Shown here: positions 48,126-57,593 of the stretch, in pieces
Layout: the number at the start of each line of letters is the position of its first letter
Numbering within the stretch: position 1 is the stretch's first letter
From: Flavobacteriales bacterium
Lineage (GTDB): Bacteria; Bacteroidota; Bacteroidia; NS11-12g; UBA9320
DNA length: 64,000 nucleotides
NCBI GenBank assembly: GCA_020635455.1
Contig: JACJZT010000003.1
Coordinates: 124,001 to 188,000, forward strand
Direction of reading: 5' to 3'
The notes under the pieces: generated by a model
Database searches by the model: none
Told to the model about the DNA's origin: nothing
The model's input: only the letters and a program-made list of their open reading frames with translations
Made by a program: the position numbers and the translations under genes

Positions 48126-50234
48126 TTATACAAATTCAAGATCGATCAAACGCTTTGAAACATTGGTTCTTTTAACCCTGATCCTTACCTGGTCACCCAA
48201 TTGTCTTTTAATTTTTTTCACGGCCCCGATCACATATTTGCCTTCAGATACAAAATTATACTGATCATCTTCCATATCACGGAGCCTTATCATTCCCTCA
48301 CACTTGTTTTCAATAATTTCTACATAAATGCCCCATTCGGTCACTCCGGTTATGATACCGTCGAATACTTCGCCTACAAATTGGGATATGTATTCGGTTT
48401 GCTTAAATTTAATGGAAGCCCTTTCTGCTTCAACCGCCTGCTGTTCTTTATTGCTCGACCATTTACATCCGGCTTCAAGATTTTCCTGGTGAATTGGATT
48501 GACCTTTTCCAACATCTGGAAAAGGTATCTGTGCGTTAACAGGTCCGGATAACGTCGTATGGGAGATGTAAAATGAGCATAATAATCGAAACCAAGTCCA
48601 AAATGTCCTGATTTCTTACTGGTATAAAATGCTTTCTCCATACTGCGGATCGCAAGAGGTTGTAAAATACCTGCGGCTGAAGTACCTTCCAGTTCCCTTA
48701 ACATATCGTTAATGCTTTCAATATATGCATCTTCTGAAATGGTGTTAATTTTATATCCAAAACGAGAAGCCGTAGAGGCGAACTCTTCCATTTTGGTAGG
48801 CCCGGGAGGTTCATGTAAACGGTAAGGAATGGAGTATGGCTTGTATTTGGTGCTAACCAGAGTTGCCACATGTTTATTCGCCAAAAGCATGAATTCTTCC
48901 ACAAGCTTATGTGCATCCTTCCTAACTTTCTTGATCACTTCAAGAGGTTTGCCATTTTCATCAAGTTTAAATTTCACTTCTTCAGTTTCAAAAGAAATGG
49001 CACCTTCTTTCATTCTTTGGGTCTTTAAATTCTTTGCGATCTTATTAAGTAAATTTAGTTCTTCAGAATGTAGACCTTTACCAGTTTCGAGTATTTGCTG
49101 TGCCTCTTCATAACTAAACCTTTTATCCGAATAAATAAGGGTTTTACCAAACCATTCGTCCTTTATTTTTCCGGAAACATCCATTTTAAATACCACTGAA
49201 AAACACAATCGCTCTTCTTCCGGCCGAAGCGAGCACAAAACATTGGAAAGCCTTTCGGGCAGCATTGGAATTACACGGTCTACCAAATACACCGAAGTTG
49301 CTCTGCGATAGGCTTCTTTGTCGAGTTCAGAATTTTCGGCAACAAAATGGGATACATCCGCAATATGAATCCCGATCTCATACATTTCATTTTCAAGAAA
49401 TTTGACAGAAAGTGCATCGTCGAAATCTTTTGCATCAAAAGGGTCTATGGTAAAGGTAAGGGTGTCACGAAAATCTCTTCGTTTGGATTTCTCCATATTG
49501 GAAATAACCTCCGATATGGCTTCGGATTCTTTCAATACTTCATCCGGAAAGCTGTTCTCCAGTCCAAATTCGATCATTATTGCATTGATCTCGGCTTTGT
49601 TCTCCCCTGCTTTTCCCAAAACACGGATCACTTCTGCATTCGGGTTTTTTGCATTACGCGGCCAGTCGGTTAGTTTTACAAGTGCTTTATAATGGTTTTT
49701 CACACCATGTAATTTGTTTTTTGGAATGAAAAAATCAACATGCGAACGAGTATCGTCCGGGACAAAAAAGCCGTATCCATCCGAAACCTGAACGGTACCG
49801 GTATAAAACTCTTTACTTCTCTTGAGTACCTTAACCACTTTACCCTCCGGTTTATCTTTTCTTCTTGAATGAATTAATTCTACCTCAACCTGGTCTCCAT
49901 TGAGTGCAGGCCAGGTCAAACCCGGTGAAATGTGTACATCAGGTTCGTATTCAGAAGTAAGAAGGTAACCCGAACCTCTTTTATTGAATTCTATTTCACC
50001 TGTTAAAGCATCGGTGGATTCTTCCAGATAAAAGCTGCCTTTTGGATCTTCCCGCAGTTCTTTTTCCGCAACCATCTTCGAGAGCAGGTCTAATACTATC
50101 CCCCTTTCTTCTTTGGAGTTAAATCCCAATCTGGATGAAATTTGTTTGTGATTGAATCTTTTTCCGGGTCTTTGCTTCAGTACTTCCATTATCTGAGCCT
50201 TTACCCATTCAATTTGAAAATTGCCTTTGGCCAT
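48126..50234 (-). CDS. rnr: Ribonuclease R
   Basis: 3'-5' exoribonuclease of the RNB family that degrades structured RNA. The order is an N-terminal winged-helix segment (about 1-70), cold-shock OB domains (about 70-220), the RNB catalytic domain with DPFDAKDFDDALS, and a C-terminal S1 domain (about 620-702) with GIITGVTEWGIYVEIIENK. 702 residues is usual in Bacteroidota. A perfect -7 box ends five bases before the ATG, predicting an almost leaderless transcript. Confidence 0.95.
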   Translation of the reverse strand: MAKGNFQIEWVKAQIMEVLKQRPGKRFNHKQISSRLGFNSKEERGIVLDLLSKMVAEKELREDPKGSFYLEESTDALTGEIEFNKRGSGYLLTSEYEPDVHISPGLTWPALNGDQVEVELIHSRRKDKPEGKVVKVLKRSKEFYTGTVQVSDGYGFFVPDDTRSHVDFFIPKNKLHGVKNHYKALVKLTDWPRNAKNPNAEVIRVLGKAGENKAEINAIMIEFGLENSFPDEVLKESEAISEVISNMEKSKRRDFRDTLTFTIDPFDAKDFDDALSVKFLENEMYEIGIHIADVSHFVAENSELDKEAYRRATSVYLVDRVIPMLPERLSNVLCSLRPEEERLCFSVVFKMDVSGKIKDEWFGKTLIYSDKRFSYEEAQQILETGKGLHSEELNLLNKIAKNLKTQRMKEGAISFETEEVKFKLDENGKPLEVIKKVRKDAHKLVEEFMLLANKHVATLVSTKYKPYSIPYRLHEPPGPTKMEEFASTASRFGYKINTISEDAYIESINDMLRELEGTSAAGILQPLAIRSMEKAFYTSKKSGHFGLGFDYYAHFTSPIRRYPDLLTHRYLFQMLEKVNPIHQENLEAGCKWSSNKEQQAVEAERASIKFKQTEYISQFVGEVFDGIITGVTEWGIYVEIIENKCEGMIRLRDMEDDQYNFVSEGKYVIGAVKKIKRQLGDQVRIRVKRTNVSKRLIDLEFV

Positions 50235-50239
50235 TGCCG

Positions 50240-50247
50240 CAAAGGTA
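50240..50247 (-). promoter_or_regulatory. -7 promoter element next to the RNase R start
   Basis: On the minus strand TACCTTTG matches TAnnTTTG exactly and ends only five bases before the ATG at 50234. A TTTT lies about 23 bases upstream. The transcript would start at or very near the start codon. Confidence 0.5.
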
Positions 50248-50321
50248 GCGTATTCTGCTCATCGGATTTTAAAATACGGGAAGGATAACTTTACCTTAAC
50301 GATTTCTTCAGTTGAATTCGG

Positions 50322-51839
50322 TTAAAACTGAAAATAAATAAAAGGCTGAACATTGCTGCTTGCCGCCTGATAGGTAACAAGTACTACCATTACAATTATG
50401 ATAATCTTTATAAAAAGCGGAAGCCGTGCGAATTGATCTTCAATTCTGTTTTTTATGGCCCTTGGAACAAAATGTAAAACAAATCCTATCAGGATTAGTG
50501 AAAACACTTTGTAATAACTTTGTATCTTAAGCACAATATCGGAAACTGAAAATGCTTCAAACATTCGTTGCAGCATTAATTTAACGGTTGCAACGTCGTC
50601 GGCCCTGAAATAGATCCAACAAAAACAGACAAAATGAAAGGTAAGAACTCCTGCGATAAGATTATACGCCTTATGTTCCGTAAACCTAACCTTTTTCACT
50701 TTTTCATTCCAGATCTTATGAACTGCAAGAGCCACTCCGTGCAATGCTCCCCAAATTATGAATTTATTGGCAGCTCCGTGCCAGAGCCCTCCGAGCAGCA
50801 TGGTAAGCATTAAGTTTATATAGGTCCTGATTTTCCCTTTTCGGTTTCCTCCTAAAGAAATGTACAAATAATCCTTAAGCCAGCTACTGAGTGAAATATG
50901 CCAGCGTCTCCAAAATTCGGTGATTGAGGTAGAAATATACGGCGAATCAAAGTTCAGAGGCAATCGGAACCCCATGAGTAAAGCCAAACCTATTGCCATA
51001 TCGCTGTACCCCGAGAAATCACAGTATATCTGGATGGCATAGCCGTAAACGGCCATGAGATTATCAAAACCGGAGTAAAGCTGAGGATCGTCAAATACCC
51101 TGTCAACAAAATTTACACTGATGTAATCCGAAATAATGGTTTTCTTAATTAAACCACCAAGAATAAGGAAAATGGCATGACTGAATTCTCTTTTGGTAAG
51201 TCTGAATTTTTCGGCAATTTGCGGCAGAAAATCGCTTGCACGCACAATTGGCCCTGCAACCAGTTGGGGAAAAAAGGTAACGAAAAACCCAAAGTCCAGA
51301 ATGTTCTTTGCCGGTTCAAGTCGTCTTCGGTAAACATCTATTGTATAACTTAAGGTTTGAAAAGTGAAAAAAGAAATACCTACCGGCAGGAAAATTTCGG
51401 ACACCTTAAAATCTGTATGAAAGAAATTATTTGAAAAAACATGGAAAAAATTCACTGCTTTTAAATCCGTTCCAAAGATTCCATTCAGGGTATCTGCGAA
51501 ATAATACGAATACTTGAAAAATCCGAGCAAACCGAGATTTATCACCAGACTGCAGATCAATAACAGCTTTCTTTTAGGTTCGTGATCCGACCTGTGGATC
51601 TGACCTGCCAGATAATAATCTACCACGGTAGAAAAAAGCAGGATCATGAAATACCACCCGCCTGTTAGGTAATAAAAATACGTACTGAAAATAAAAAGGA
51701 ATACCGTACGTAGGTTGATCCTATTGTGAATTATTGTAAAAATCGCATAAGCAAGTGTAAAAAGAAGTAAAAACTTATACTGACCAAACAATAATGGAGA
51801 TTTTTCGGAATAGACGAATATTTCTTTGAAGTTCAGCAT
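50322..51839 (-). CDS. MBOAT family O-acyltransferase (AlgI/DltB-like)
   Basis: Multi-pass membrane acyltransferase of the MBOAT family, which brings acyl groups, usually acetyl, across the inner membrane to modify exopolysaccharides or teichoic acids. Family marks are FFPQLVAGPIVRASDFLPQI, YCDFSGYSDMAIG, FWRRWHISLSSWLKDYLYI and the catalytic His in GGLWHGAANKF (about residue 350). At 505 residues with roughly eleven helices it is full length. The SGNH hydrolase gene 41 bases upstream fits an AlgI plus AlgJ/X-type pair, and the sugar-nucleotide gene behind it suggests a polysaccharide target. Confidence 0.92.
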   Translation of the reverse strand: MLNFKEIFVYSEKSPLLFGQYKFLLLFTLAYAIFTIIHNRINLRTVFLFIFSTYFYYLTGGWYFMILLFSTVVDYYLAGQIHRSDHEPKRKLLLICSLVINLGLLGFFKYSYYFADTLNGIFGTDLKAVNFFHVFSNNFFHTDFKVSEIFLPVGISFFTFQTLSYTIDVYRRRLEPAKNILDFGFFVTFFPQLVAGPIVRASDFLPQIAEKFRLTKREFSHAIFLILGGLIKKTIISDYISVNFVDRVFDDPQLYSGFDNLMAVYGYAIQIYCDFSGYSDMAIGLALLMGFRLPLNFDSPYISTSITEFWRRWHISLSSWLKDYLYISLGGNRKGKIRTYINLMLTMLLGGLWHGAANKFIIWGALHGVALAVHKIWNEKVKKVRFTEHKAYNLIAGVLTFHFVCFCWIYFRADDVATVKLMLQRMFEAFSVSDIVLKIQSYYKVFSLILIGFVLHFVPRAIKNRIEDQFARLPLFIKIIIIVMVVLVTYQAASSNVQPFIYFQF

Positions 51840-51880
51840 TAATCGTATTTTTATACTTGGTTACATTCCATTATTGATCC

Positions 51881-53140
51881 CTAATTAAATCTCCTTTCAT
51901 ATGCATCCATTATCGCTCTGTAGAGCAGCTGCCCTTGCAATTGATATCCTTTTTTGGTGTAATGGACATAATCGCTTCTCGCCAATTCCTGTCGGTACCA
52001 GCATTTTATTGAATAATTTCCACCCATTATCTCATTAAAATTCCAAACGGCACAATTGTATTCTTCTGCAAGCTCGAAAATGATCTTTATAATGGATTCA
52101 CAATTGGAGTTATGAGAACCATTCCTAAGAAAAATATCTCCGGGGGTGCAAAAAAGAATGGCCACACCCGGTCTTGATTCACGGATGTTGTCAAGAAGCA
52201 TGCGAAGATTGTCTTTTATGCAAAACGGACAAAACCTGCTTTCAGGAAGGAAGTTGTCGTTGGTACCAAGTGAAACGATGACCAGATCAGGTTCAAGTGC
52301 CTTTAAGTGATTTACAAAAACCGGGCTTTTATTGAAAGATTTTGTAAAGGCCCCGTTTAAACCGATGGCGTGATACAACAAACCCGGCTCATTGTTTTCG
52401 AGACTGAAACCATACAGTCTGAACCGTTTCTGATCATCAAAGGATTTAACAAAACTAAGGTTTAAGGTATCTTGCGGTCGGTTAAAAAAAACTTCTGAAA
52501 ATCCTTCGCCAACGGGTTGTTCATCAAAATAAAACGATCGGTCCCAATCGTTCGTAAAAACTGGAAGAAAGCTTTCGTTATCTCTGGCATAGAAAAACTT
52601 GACCTTATTAAAGCTCTGGTCAGAGCGCTTATTATTAACAGGAAAAACACTCATTCTCGCCCGGATATCTGTTGTATTTAAGGTAATACCGTTAATGCCG
52701 TAGATGCAGTCATCATCCGATTGTGTTGCCTTACAAAAATCCCATCGACCAGAGTAATTCTGGTCGTAATTAACAGGATTGTTGGTTTGTGCAACTTTAA
52801 AGGGAAAAACAAAGCCTCTGCCGCCATTGCCGAAAGTTTCCTGAAACAAAGCTCTGGCTTCTGAAGAAAGATAATCAGCCTGAATATGAGAGTCACCTAT
52901 ATGCACTATGTTGACCTTACCGCTACGGTCATCCAGAAAACGGTCGAGTTTATTAAAAAAAGAGAACAGATATTTTACGGTACCTTCACTGATCTTGTTT
53001 TTATCGTATTGTATACAAGGATAAGCGCGATCAAAATTAATATCGCTGTATACTCCTGGAGTGAAAGAAGTGAACAGAATAAAGACCAAAACAAGTGGCA
53101 AAGTCTTTTTAACTATGGTCTTCAATAAAAACGCTACCAC
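51881..53140 (-). CDS. SGNH/GDSL hydrolase, probable periplasmic O-acyl transferase partner
   Basis: Exported SGNH-fold protein: an N-terminal hydrophobic leader, the block I motif VHIGDSHIQADYLS with the likely nucleophile Ser, VSLGTNDNF (block III Asn region) and a C-terminal DYVHYTKKGYQLQG carrying the Asp/His pair. The frame starts with GTG at 53140, three bases after the preceding stop; a TTG slightly inside is an alternative. At 419 residues, it lies directly before the MBOAT gene, so it is probably the periplasmic half of a polysaccharide acetylation system like AlgX/AlgJ. An esterase role is the alternative. Confidence 0.87.
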   Translation of the reverse strand: MVAFLLKTIVKKTLPLVLVFILFTSFTPGVYSDINFDRAYPCIQYDKNKISEGTVKYLFSFFNKLDRFLDDRSGKVNIVHIGDSHIQADYLSSEARALFQETFGNGGRGFVFPFKVAQTNNPVNYDQNYSGRWDFCKATQSDDDCIYGINGITLNTTDIRARMSVFPVNNKRSDQSFNKVKFFYARDNESFLPVFTNDWDRSFYFDEQPVGEGFSEVFFNRPQDTLNLSFVKSFDDQKRFRLYGFSLENNEPGLLYHAIGLNGAFTKSFNKSPVFVNHLKALEPDLVIVSLGTNDNFLPESRFCPFCIKDNLRMLLDNIRESRPGVAILFCTPGDIFLRNGSHNSNCESIIKIIFELAEEYNCAVWNFNEIMGGNYSIKCWYRQELARSDYVHYTKKGYQLQGQLLYRAIMDAYERRFN

Positions 53141-53143
53141 TTA

Positions 53144-54223
53144 TTAATTGTATTTCCCGTTGTATTTCTCTTTAATATCTTTTACGATTACCCTGACTTC
53201 CTGCTCCATATCGATATCACAAATCAGAAGGGCATCTTCGCTTTTCACCACCAGTAGGTTTTCTACTCCTTGTAAAACGATAATTCCCTTGTCGGAATTG
53301 TATACCATACAATTTTGAGTTTCACGGTCGATCACATTTTCGCCTATCAAAACATTATTCTGCTCATTCGAACCGGAAATTTCCTTCACCGATCTCCATG
53401 TGCCCAGATCGCTCCAGCCAAACGAAGATGGTATAACGTATACATTTTCAGCCTTCTCGATAATGCCATAATCTATGGAGATCACGGTACATAATGAGTA
53501 TGAACGTTCAATATAGTCTTCTTCCTGTTTTGTGTTATAAAATTTGCTTCCTGCATCAAAAAGTTCATGGATCTCGGGAAGAAACTTCAAATAGGCATTG
53601 ACCCATGTTTTGACATTGGCAACAAAGATCCCTGCATTCCACAAAAAATCACCACTTCTTATAAAGTTTTCGGCTACTTCCAGGGTTGGTTTTTCGGTAA
53701 AGGTTTTGACCTTATAGATTTTCTTTTCCTCCTTCTCAGAAAGGTATTGAATGTAACCGTAACCGGTATCCGGTCTGCTGGGTTTAATGCCAAGGGTAAC
53801 AATGGTGTCCTGCTCTCCTGAAAATTCGAGGGCTTCAGAGATCTTCCTTAAAAACTCTGCTTCATTGCTGATAAGGTGATCCGAAGGTAAAATGGTTAAA
53901 CTGGCATTGGGGAATTTTGAACGTATCTTATAAACGGAATAGGCAATACAAGGAGCTGTGTTTCGCATTGAAGGCTCTAACAATATATTCCCTGACGGAA
54001 TTTCGGGCAACTGCTTTTGAACCAGATCGAGATATTCCTTATTGGTTACGATCAATATTTTTTCTTTATCAAATAAGGGAACCAACCTGTCAAAGGTCAT
54101 TTGTATGAGCGTTTTTCCGGTGCCCAATATATCGAGAAACTGCTTGGGATTATCGGTTCGGCTAACCGGCCAGAAACGGCTTCCGATACCTCCGGCCATA
54201 ATTACTGCAAATTTTTCACTCAT
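53144..54223 (-). CDS. manC: Mannose-1-phosphate guanylyltransferase
   Basis: Cytosolic nucleotidyltransferase that makes GDP-mannose from mannose 1-phosphate and GTP. The signature MAGGIGSRFWPVSRTDNPKQ is intact, and ILPSDHLI, EKPTLEVA and GWSDLGTW are family marks. At 359 residues it is the single-domain form without the isomerase half seen in long ManC proteins. Gaps of only three bases on both sides tie it to kpsF and the SGNH gene, which suggests that GDP-mannose feeds the same envelope polysaccharide that is acylated. Confidence 0.92.
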   Translation of the reverse strand: MSEKFAVIMAGGIGSRFWPVSRTDNPKQFLDILGTGKTLIQMTFDRLVPLFDKEKILIVTNKEYLDLVQKQLPEIPSGNILLEPSMRNTAPCIAYSVYKIRSKFPNASLTILPSDHLISNEAEFLRKISEALEFSGEQDTIVTLGIKPSRPDTGYGYIQYLSEKEEKKIYKVKTFTEKPTLEVAENFIRSGDFLWNAGIFVANVKTWVNAYLKFLPEIHELFDAGSKFYNTKQEEDYIERSYSLCTVISIDYGIIEKAENVYVIPSSFGWSDLGTWRSVKEISGSNEQNNVLIGENVIDRETQNCMVYNSDKGIIVLQGVENLLVVKSEDALLICDIDMEQEVRVIVKDIKEKYNGKYN

Positions 54224-54226
54224 TCT

Positions 54227-55192
54227 TTAGCTTATTCCTTCTTTATTTAGATCATGAAAATGTACGATTCCGGCATAGTTCCCATTCTCTGTTACGATCA
54301 CCTGGGTTATCTTTCTGGAACTCATTAAAGTTGCGGCTTCAATCGCCATACAGGAAACATCAAGACAAACCGGTTGACTGCTCATAATATCTTTTGCCTT
54401 CAGGCGGTCAAGATCTTCAAATTTTTCAAGCATCCTTCGTATATCACCATCGGTAATGATCCCTGCCACCTTGCCATCTTTGGTTACAGCCGTGGCCCCA
54501 ACCCTGCCTTTGTTGATCTCAATAATGATGTTGCGGAGACTTTCATTTTCCGACACTTCCGGTTTTACCTGTCCTGCTATAAAATCTCTCAGAGTTAGGT
54601 ATAATTGTTTACCCAATGCACCACCGGGATGATATTTAGCAAAATCCTGCGAAGAAAAATTACGTGCATTTAATAAACACACAGCAATGGCATCACCCAT
54701 GGCAAGTTGTGCCGTTGTACTGCTTGTTGGTGCCAGATTGTTCGGACAGGCTTCAAGTTCAACGGTAGTATTGATGATATGATCTGATTGAGCCGCAAGA
54801 TAGGATGAAATGTTGCCAACCATTCCTATAAGAACGTTCTCTCCTCTTTTTAGAATAGGTACCAGATTTTTGATCTCAGGAGTTTCACCACTTTTTGAAA
54901 TGCAAAGCACAACATCATTTTTTTGTATCATACCCAAATCTCCATGCAAAGCATCGGCGGCATGCATAAAAAGCGAAGGAGTACCGGTGCTGTTGAGAGT
55001 GGCAACGATCTTCATACCAATTATGGCACTTTTTCCAATTCCGGTTACAACAAGTCTGCCACTTGAATTCAAAATGGCCACGACGGCATTTACAAAATCG
55101 TCATCGATAAAATGAACCAGATTTTTGACAGAATCCGATTCAATGACCAATGTTTTTAACGCGTTTTCCTTTATTTCGCGGAAATTCTCCAA
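54227..55192 (-). CDS. kpsF: KpsF/GutQ-type arabinose-5-phosphate isomerase
   Basis: Interconverts ribulose 5-phosphate and arabinose 5-phosphate, the first step towards Kdo. An N-terminal SIS domain (about 30-170, GIGKSAIIGMKIVATLNSTG and SKSGETPEI) is followed by two CBS domains (about 205-321, with ITDGDIRRML). At 321 residues it has the normal length. The start appears to be TTG at 55192; no ATG is near. It diverges from recQ, an arrangement common in the phylum as far as I recall, and heads the envelope-sugar run. Confidence 0.93.
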   Translation of the reverse strand: MENFREIKENALKTLVIESDSVKNLVHFIDDDFVNAVVAILNSSGRLVVTGIGKSAIIGMKIVATLNSTGTPSLFMHAADALHGDLGMIQKNDVVLCISKSGETPEIKNLVPILKRGENVLIGMVGNISSYLAAQSDHIINTTVELEACPNNLAPTSSTTAQLAMGDAIAVCLLNARNFSSQDFAKYHPGGALGKQLYLTLRDFIAGQVKPEVSENESLRNIIIEINKGRVGATAVTKDGKVAGIITDGDIRRMLEKFEDLDRLKAKDIMSSQPVCLDVSCMAIEAATLMSSRKITQVIVTENGNYAGIVHFHDLNKEGIS

Positions 55193-55211
55193 TGCTTGTA
55201 AAATTAGCTTG

Positions 55212-55219
55212 CAAAAATA
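55212..55219 (-). promoter_or_regulatory. -7 promoter element of the kpsF operon
   Basis: On the minus strand TATTTTTG matches TAnnTTTG and ends 19 bases before the kpsF start. A TTG sits only about 13 bases upstream, shorter than usual for a -33 box. Confidence 0.4.
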
Positions 55220-55303
55220 AATATTATGCTTGCAACTTTAGTAACCATATTCTATTTTAGTGGAGTATAAAAATTAATTAACCTGTTTGAATCACAATTA
55301 CCA

Positions 55304-57496
55304 ATGAATGCCGACGTGTTGGACTTAAAGGAACGATTAAAATATTTTTTTGGATTTGATAATTTCAAAGGGAACCAGGAAGAAGTTATCAAATCAATAA
55401 TGAATGGTGACGACTGTTTCGTAATTATGCCTACAGGCGCCGGAAAGTCTCTGTGTTATCAATTGCCTGCCCTAATAAAAGACGGTACCGCAATAATTAT
55501 ATCTCCTCTTATCGCCTTGATGAAAAATCAGGTCGACCTTATCCGGGGATTCGGCGACAACGATTCCGTAGCACATTTTCTTAACTCATCCCTTACCAAA
55601 ACCGATTCCTTAAAAGTTAAGAACGATGTTGCCGAGGGCAAAACAAAACTTTTATACGTAGCACCTGAAACGCTTAAAAAAGATGAAACCATAGAGTTTC
55701 TGAGATCCATTGAGGTTTCTTTCGTAGCGGTGGATGAAGCCCATTGTATTTCGGAATGGGGTCATGATTTCAGGCCGGAATACAGAAGAATAAAGCAAAT
55801 CATCAAGTCTATTGATGATGTTCCTATTGTTGCATTAACGGCAACCGCCACACCCAAGGTTCAGTCTGATATTCAGAAGAATCTTAACATGAGCAATGCC
55901 ATCGTTTACAAATCTTCCTTTAACAGAAGTAATCTGTATTACGAAGTAAAACAGAAAGGAAAGAAGGACAAAACGCTAAAGGAGATCATCAATCTGATCA
56001 ATAACCGAAAGGGTAAATCCATAATCATTTACTGCCTTAGTCGAAAAAAGGTTGAAGAAATAGCCTCCATTCTGGTAGCAAACAATATCAAAGCCTTGCC
56101 TTATCATGCCGGTCTGGATGCAAAAACAAGGGTTTTCAATCAGGATGCATTTTTAATGGAAGATGTGGATGTGATTGTCGCAACCATTGCCTTTGGAATG
56201 GGGATCGATAAACCGGATGTAAGATGTGTCATACATTACGATGTTCCAAAATCTCTGGAAGGATATTATCAGGAAACCGGTCGCGCCGGAAGAGATGGGC
56301 TGGATGGAGATTGCATTTTATTTTACAACCCGGCGGATACCGAAAAACTTGAAAAGTTCATGAAAGACAAGCCGGTTGCTGAGCGTGAGATCGGTTCACA
56401 GTTGATTTTTGAAATGTCAAGTTTTGCCGAATCTTCCCAATGCAGAAGAAAATTACTTCTACATTATTTCGGTGAAGATTTTGATGAAGAAAATTGCAAT
56501 AAAATGTGCGATAATTGCAGGCATCCAAAAAGCATGCAAGACGTTACTTCAGAACTGGCAGACATTCTACAGGCAGTAAGTGAAACTGCCGGAAAGGTTA
56601 ATCAGGAACATATCATTGACCTGGTGCGAGGTGAAAAAACCGATGATATTAAGGCCTATAAACACGACGAACTTGAGTCGTTCGGGGTCGGAAGCGACCG
56701 GGATGTGAATTTCTGGAAAAGCGTTATTCGTTTGGCACTCCTAGAAAATTACATTTCGAAGAACATCGAAAACTACGGTCTGTTGAGCATAACGGCCACC
56801 GGTAAAAAATACCTTGAAAAGCCAAAACCCCATAAACTGGCAATTGATAAGGAGTTTACAAAGGTTTCTGACGAAGATTTTGAACAAGTAGAGATCGAGA
56901 ACGTTTACGATGAGGAACTTTTTGCCAGATTAAAGGAAATTCAAAAACAGGTTGCCAAAGAGAAAAAACTTCCTCCTTATGTGATCTTTCAGGAAACAGC
57001 CCTTGAAGAAATGGCAACCAAATACCCGATCACCATGAGTGAATTTGAAAACATTCAGGGTGTTGGTAAAAATAAAGCTCAAAAATTCGGGGCACCATTT
57101 ATACGCGCAATTGCAGATTACGTTGAAGAAAACGATATAGAACGTCCTCAGGACATGGTTCTCAAGACGGTTGCAAACCGTTCCGGCAGAAAGATACAGA
57201 TCATTAAGAACATCGATAAGAAAGCTGACCTTGAAGACATGTGTGAATCCCTTGGGATCACTTTTGACGAACTACTGGTTGAATTAGAGAACATAGTTTA
57301 TTCAGGGACAAAGATCAATTTCAAGTACTTTATTGACGAATTGATGGATGAACAAACCCAGGAGGATGTATACAATCATTTCAGAAATACCCAAAACGAC
57401 GATATTGACGCAGCAGTCAAAGAATTTAACGGAGATTTTTCGCACGAGGAACTTGGTTTGATGAGAATTCAGTTCATTTCAGACGTTGCTAATTAA
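55304..57496 (+). CDS. recQ: ATP-dependent DNA helicase RecQ
   Basis: 3'-5' DNA helicase in recombination and fork repair. The helicase core has IMPTGAGKSLCYQLPA (Walker A), DEAHCISEWGHDFRPEY (Walker B with the aromatic-rich loop), ALTATATPKV, and the C-terminal motif QETGRAGRDG. A zinc-binding cluster CRRKLLLHYFGE...CNKMCDNC follows (about residue 385-405), then a winged-helix RQC domain and an HRDC domain (about 515-595). The protein extends another 130 residues in a C-terminal tail typical of Bacteroidota RecQ. 730 residues. Confidence 0.95.
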   Translation: MNADVLDLKERLKYFFGFDNFKGNQEEVIKSIMNGDDCFVIMPTGAGKSLCYQLPALIKDGTAIIISPLIALMKNQVDLIRGFGDNDSVAHFLNSSLTKTDSLKVKNDVAEGKTKLLYVAPETLKKDETIEFLRSIEVSFVAVDEAHCISEWGHDFRPEYRRIKQIIKSIDDVPIVALTATATPKVQSDIQKNLNMSNAIVYKSSFNRSNLYYEVKQKGKKDKTLKEIINLINNRKGKSIIIYCLSRKKVEEIASILVANNIKALPYHAGLDAKTRVFNQDAFLMEDVDVIVATIAFGMGIDKPDVRCVIHYDVPKSLEGYYQETGRAGRDGLDGDCILFYNPADTEKLEKFMKDKPVAEREIGSQLIFEMSSFAESSQCRRKLLLHYFGEDFDEENCNKMCDNCRHPKSMQDVTSELADILQAVSETAGKVNQEHIIDLVRGEKTDDIKAYKHDELESFGVGSDRDVNFWKSVIRLALLENYISKNIENYGLLSITATGKKYLEKPKPHKLAIDKEFTKVSDEDFEQVEIENVYDEELFARLKEIQKQVAKEKKLPPYVIFQETALEEMATKYPITMSEFENIQGVGKNKAQKFGAPFIRAIADYVEENDIERPQDMVLKTVANRSGRKIQIIKNIDKKADLEDMCESLGITFDELLVELENIVYSGTKINFKYFIDELMDEQTQEDVYNHFRNTQNDDIDAAVKEFNGDFSHEELGLMRIQFISDVAN

Positions 57497-57593
57497 AAAG
57501 TAAGCATTTTTTCTCATTTTTGCAGTCATCAATTTTTTTATGGTCCTTTTTACCAAAGGTTCTTAAATGCACATTAGTATAATTTAATATTTA

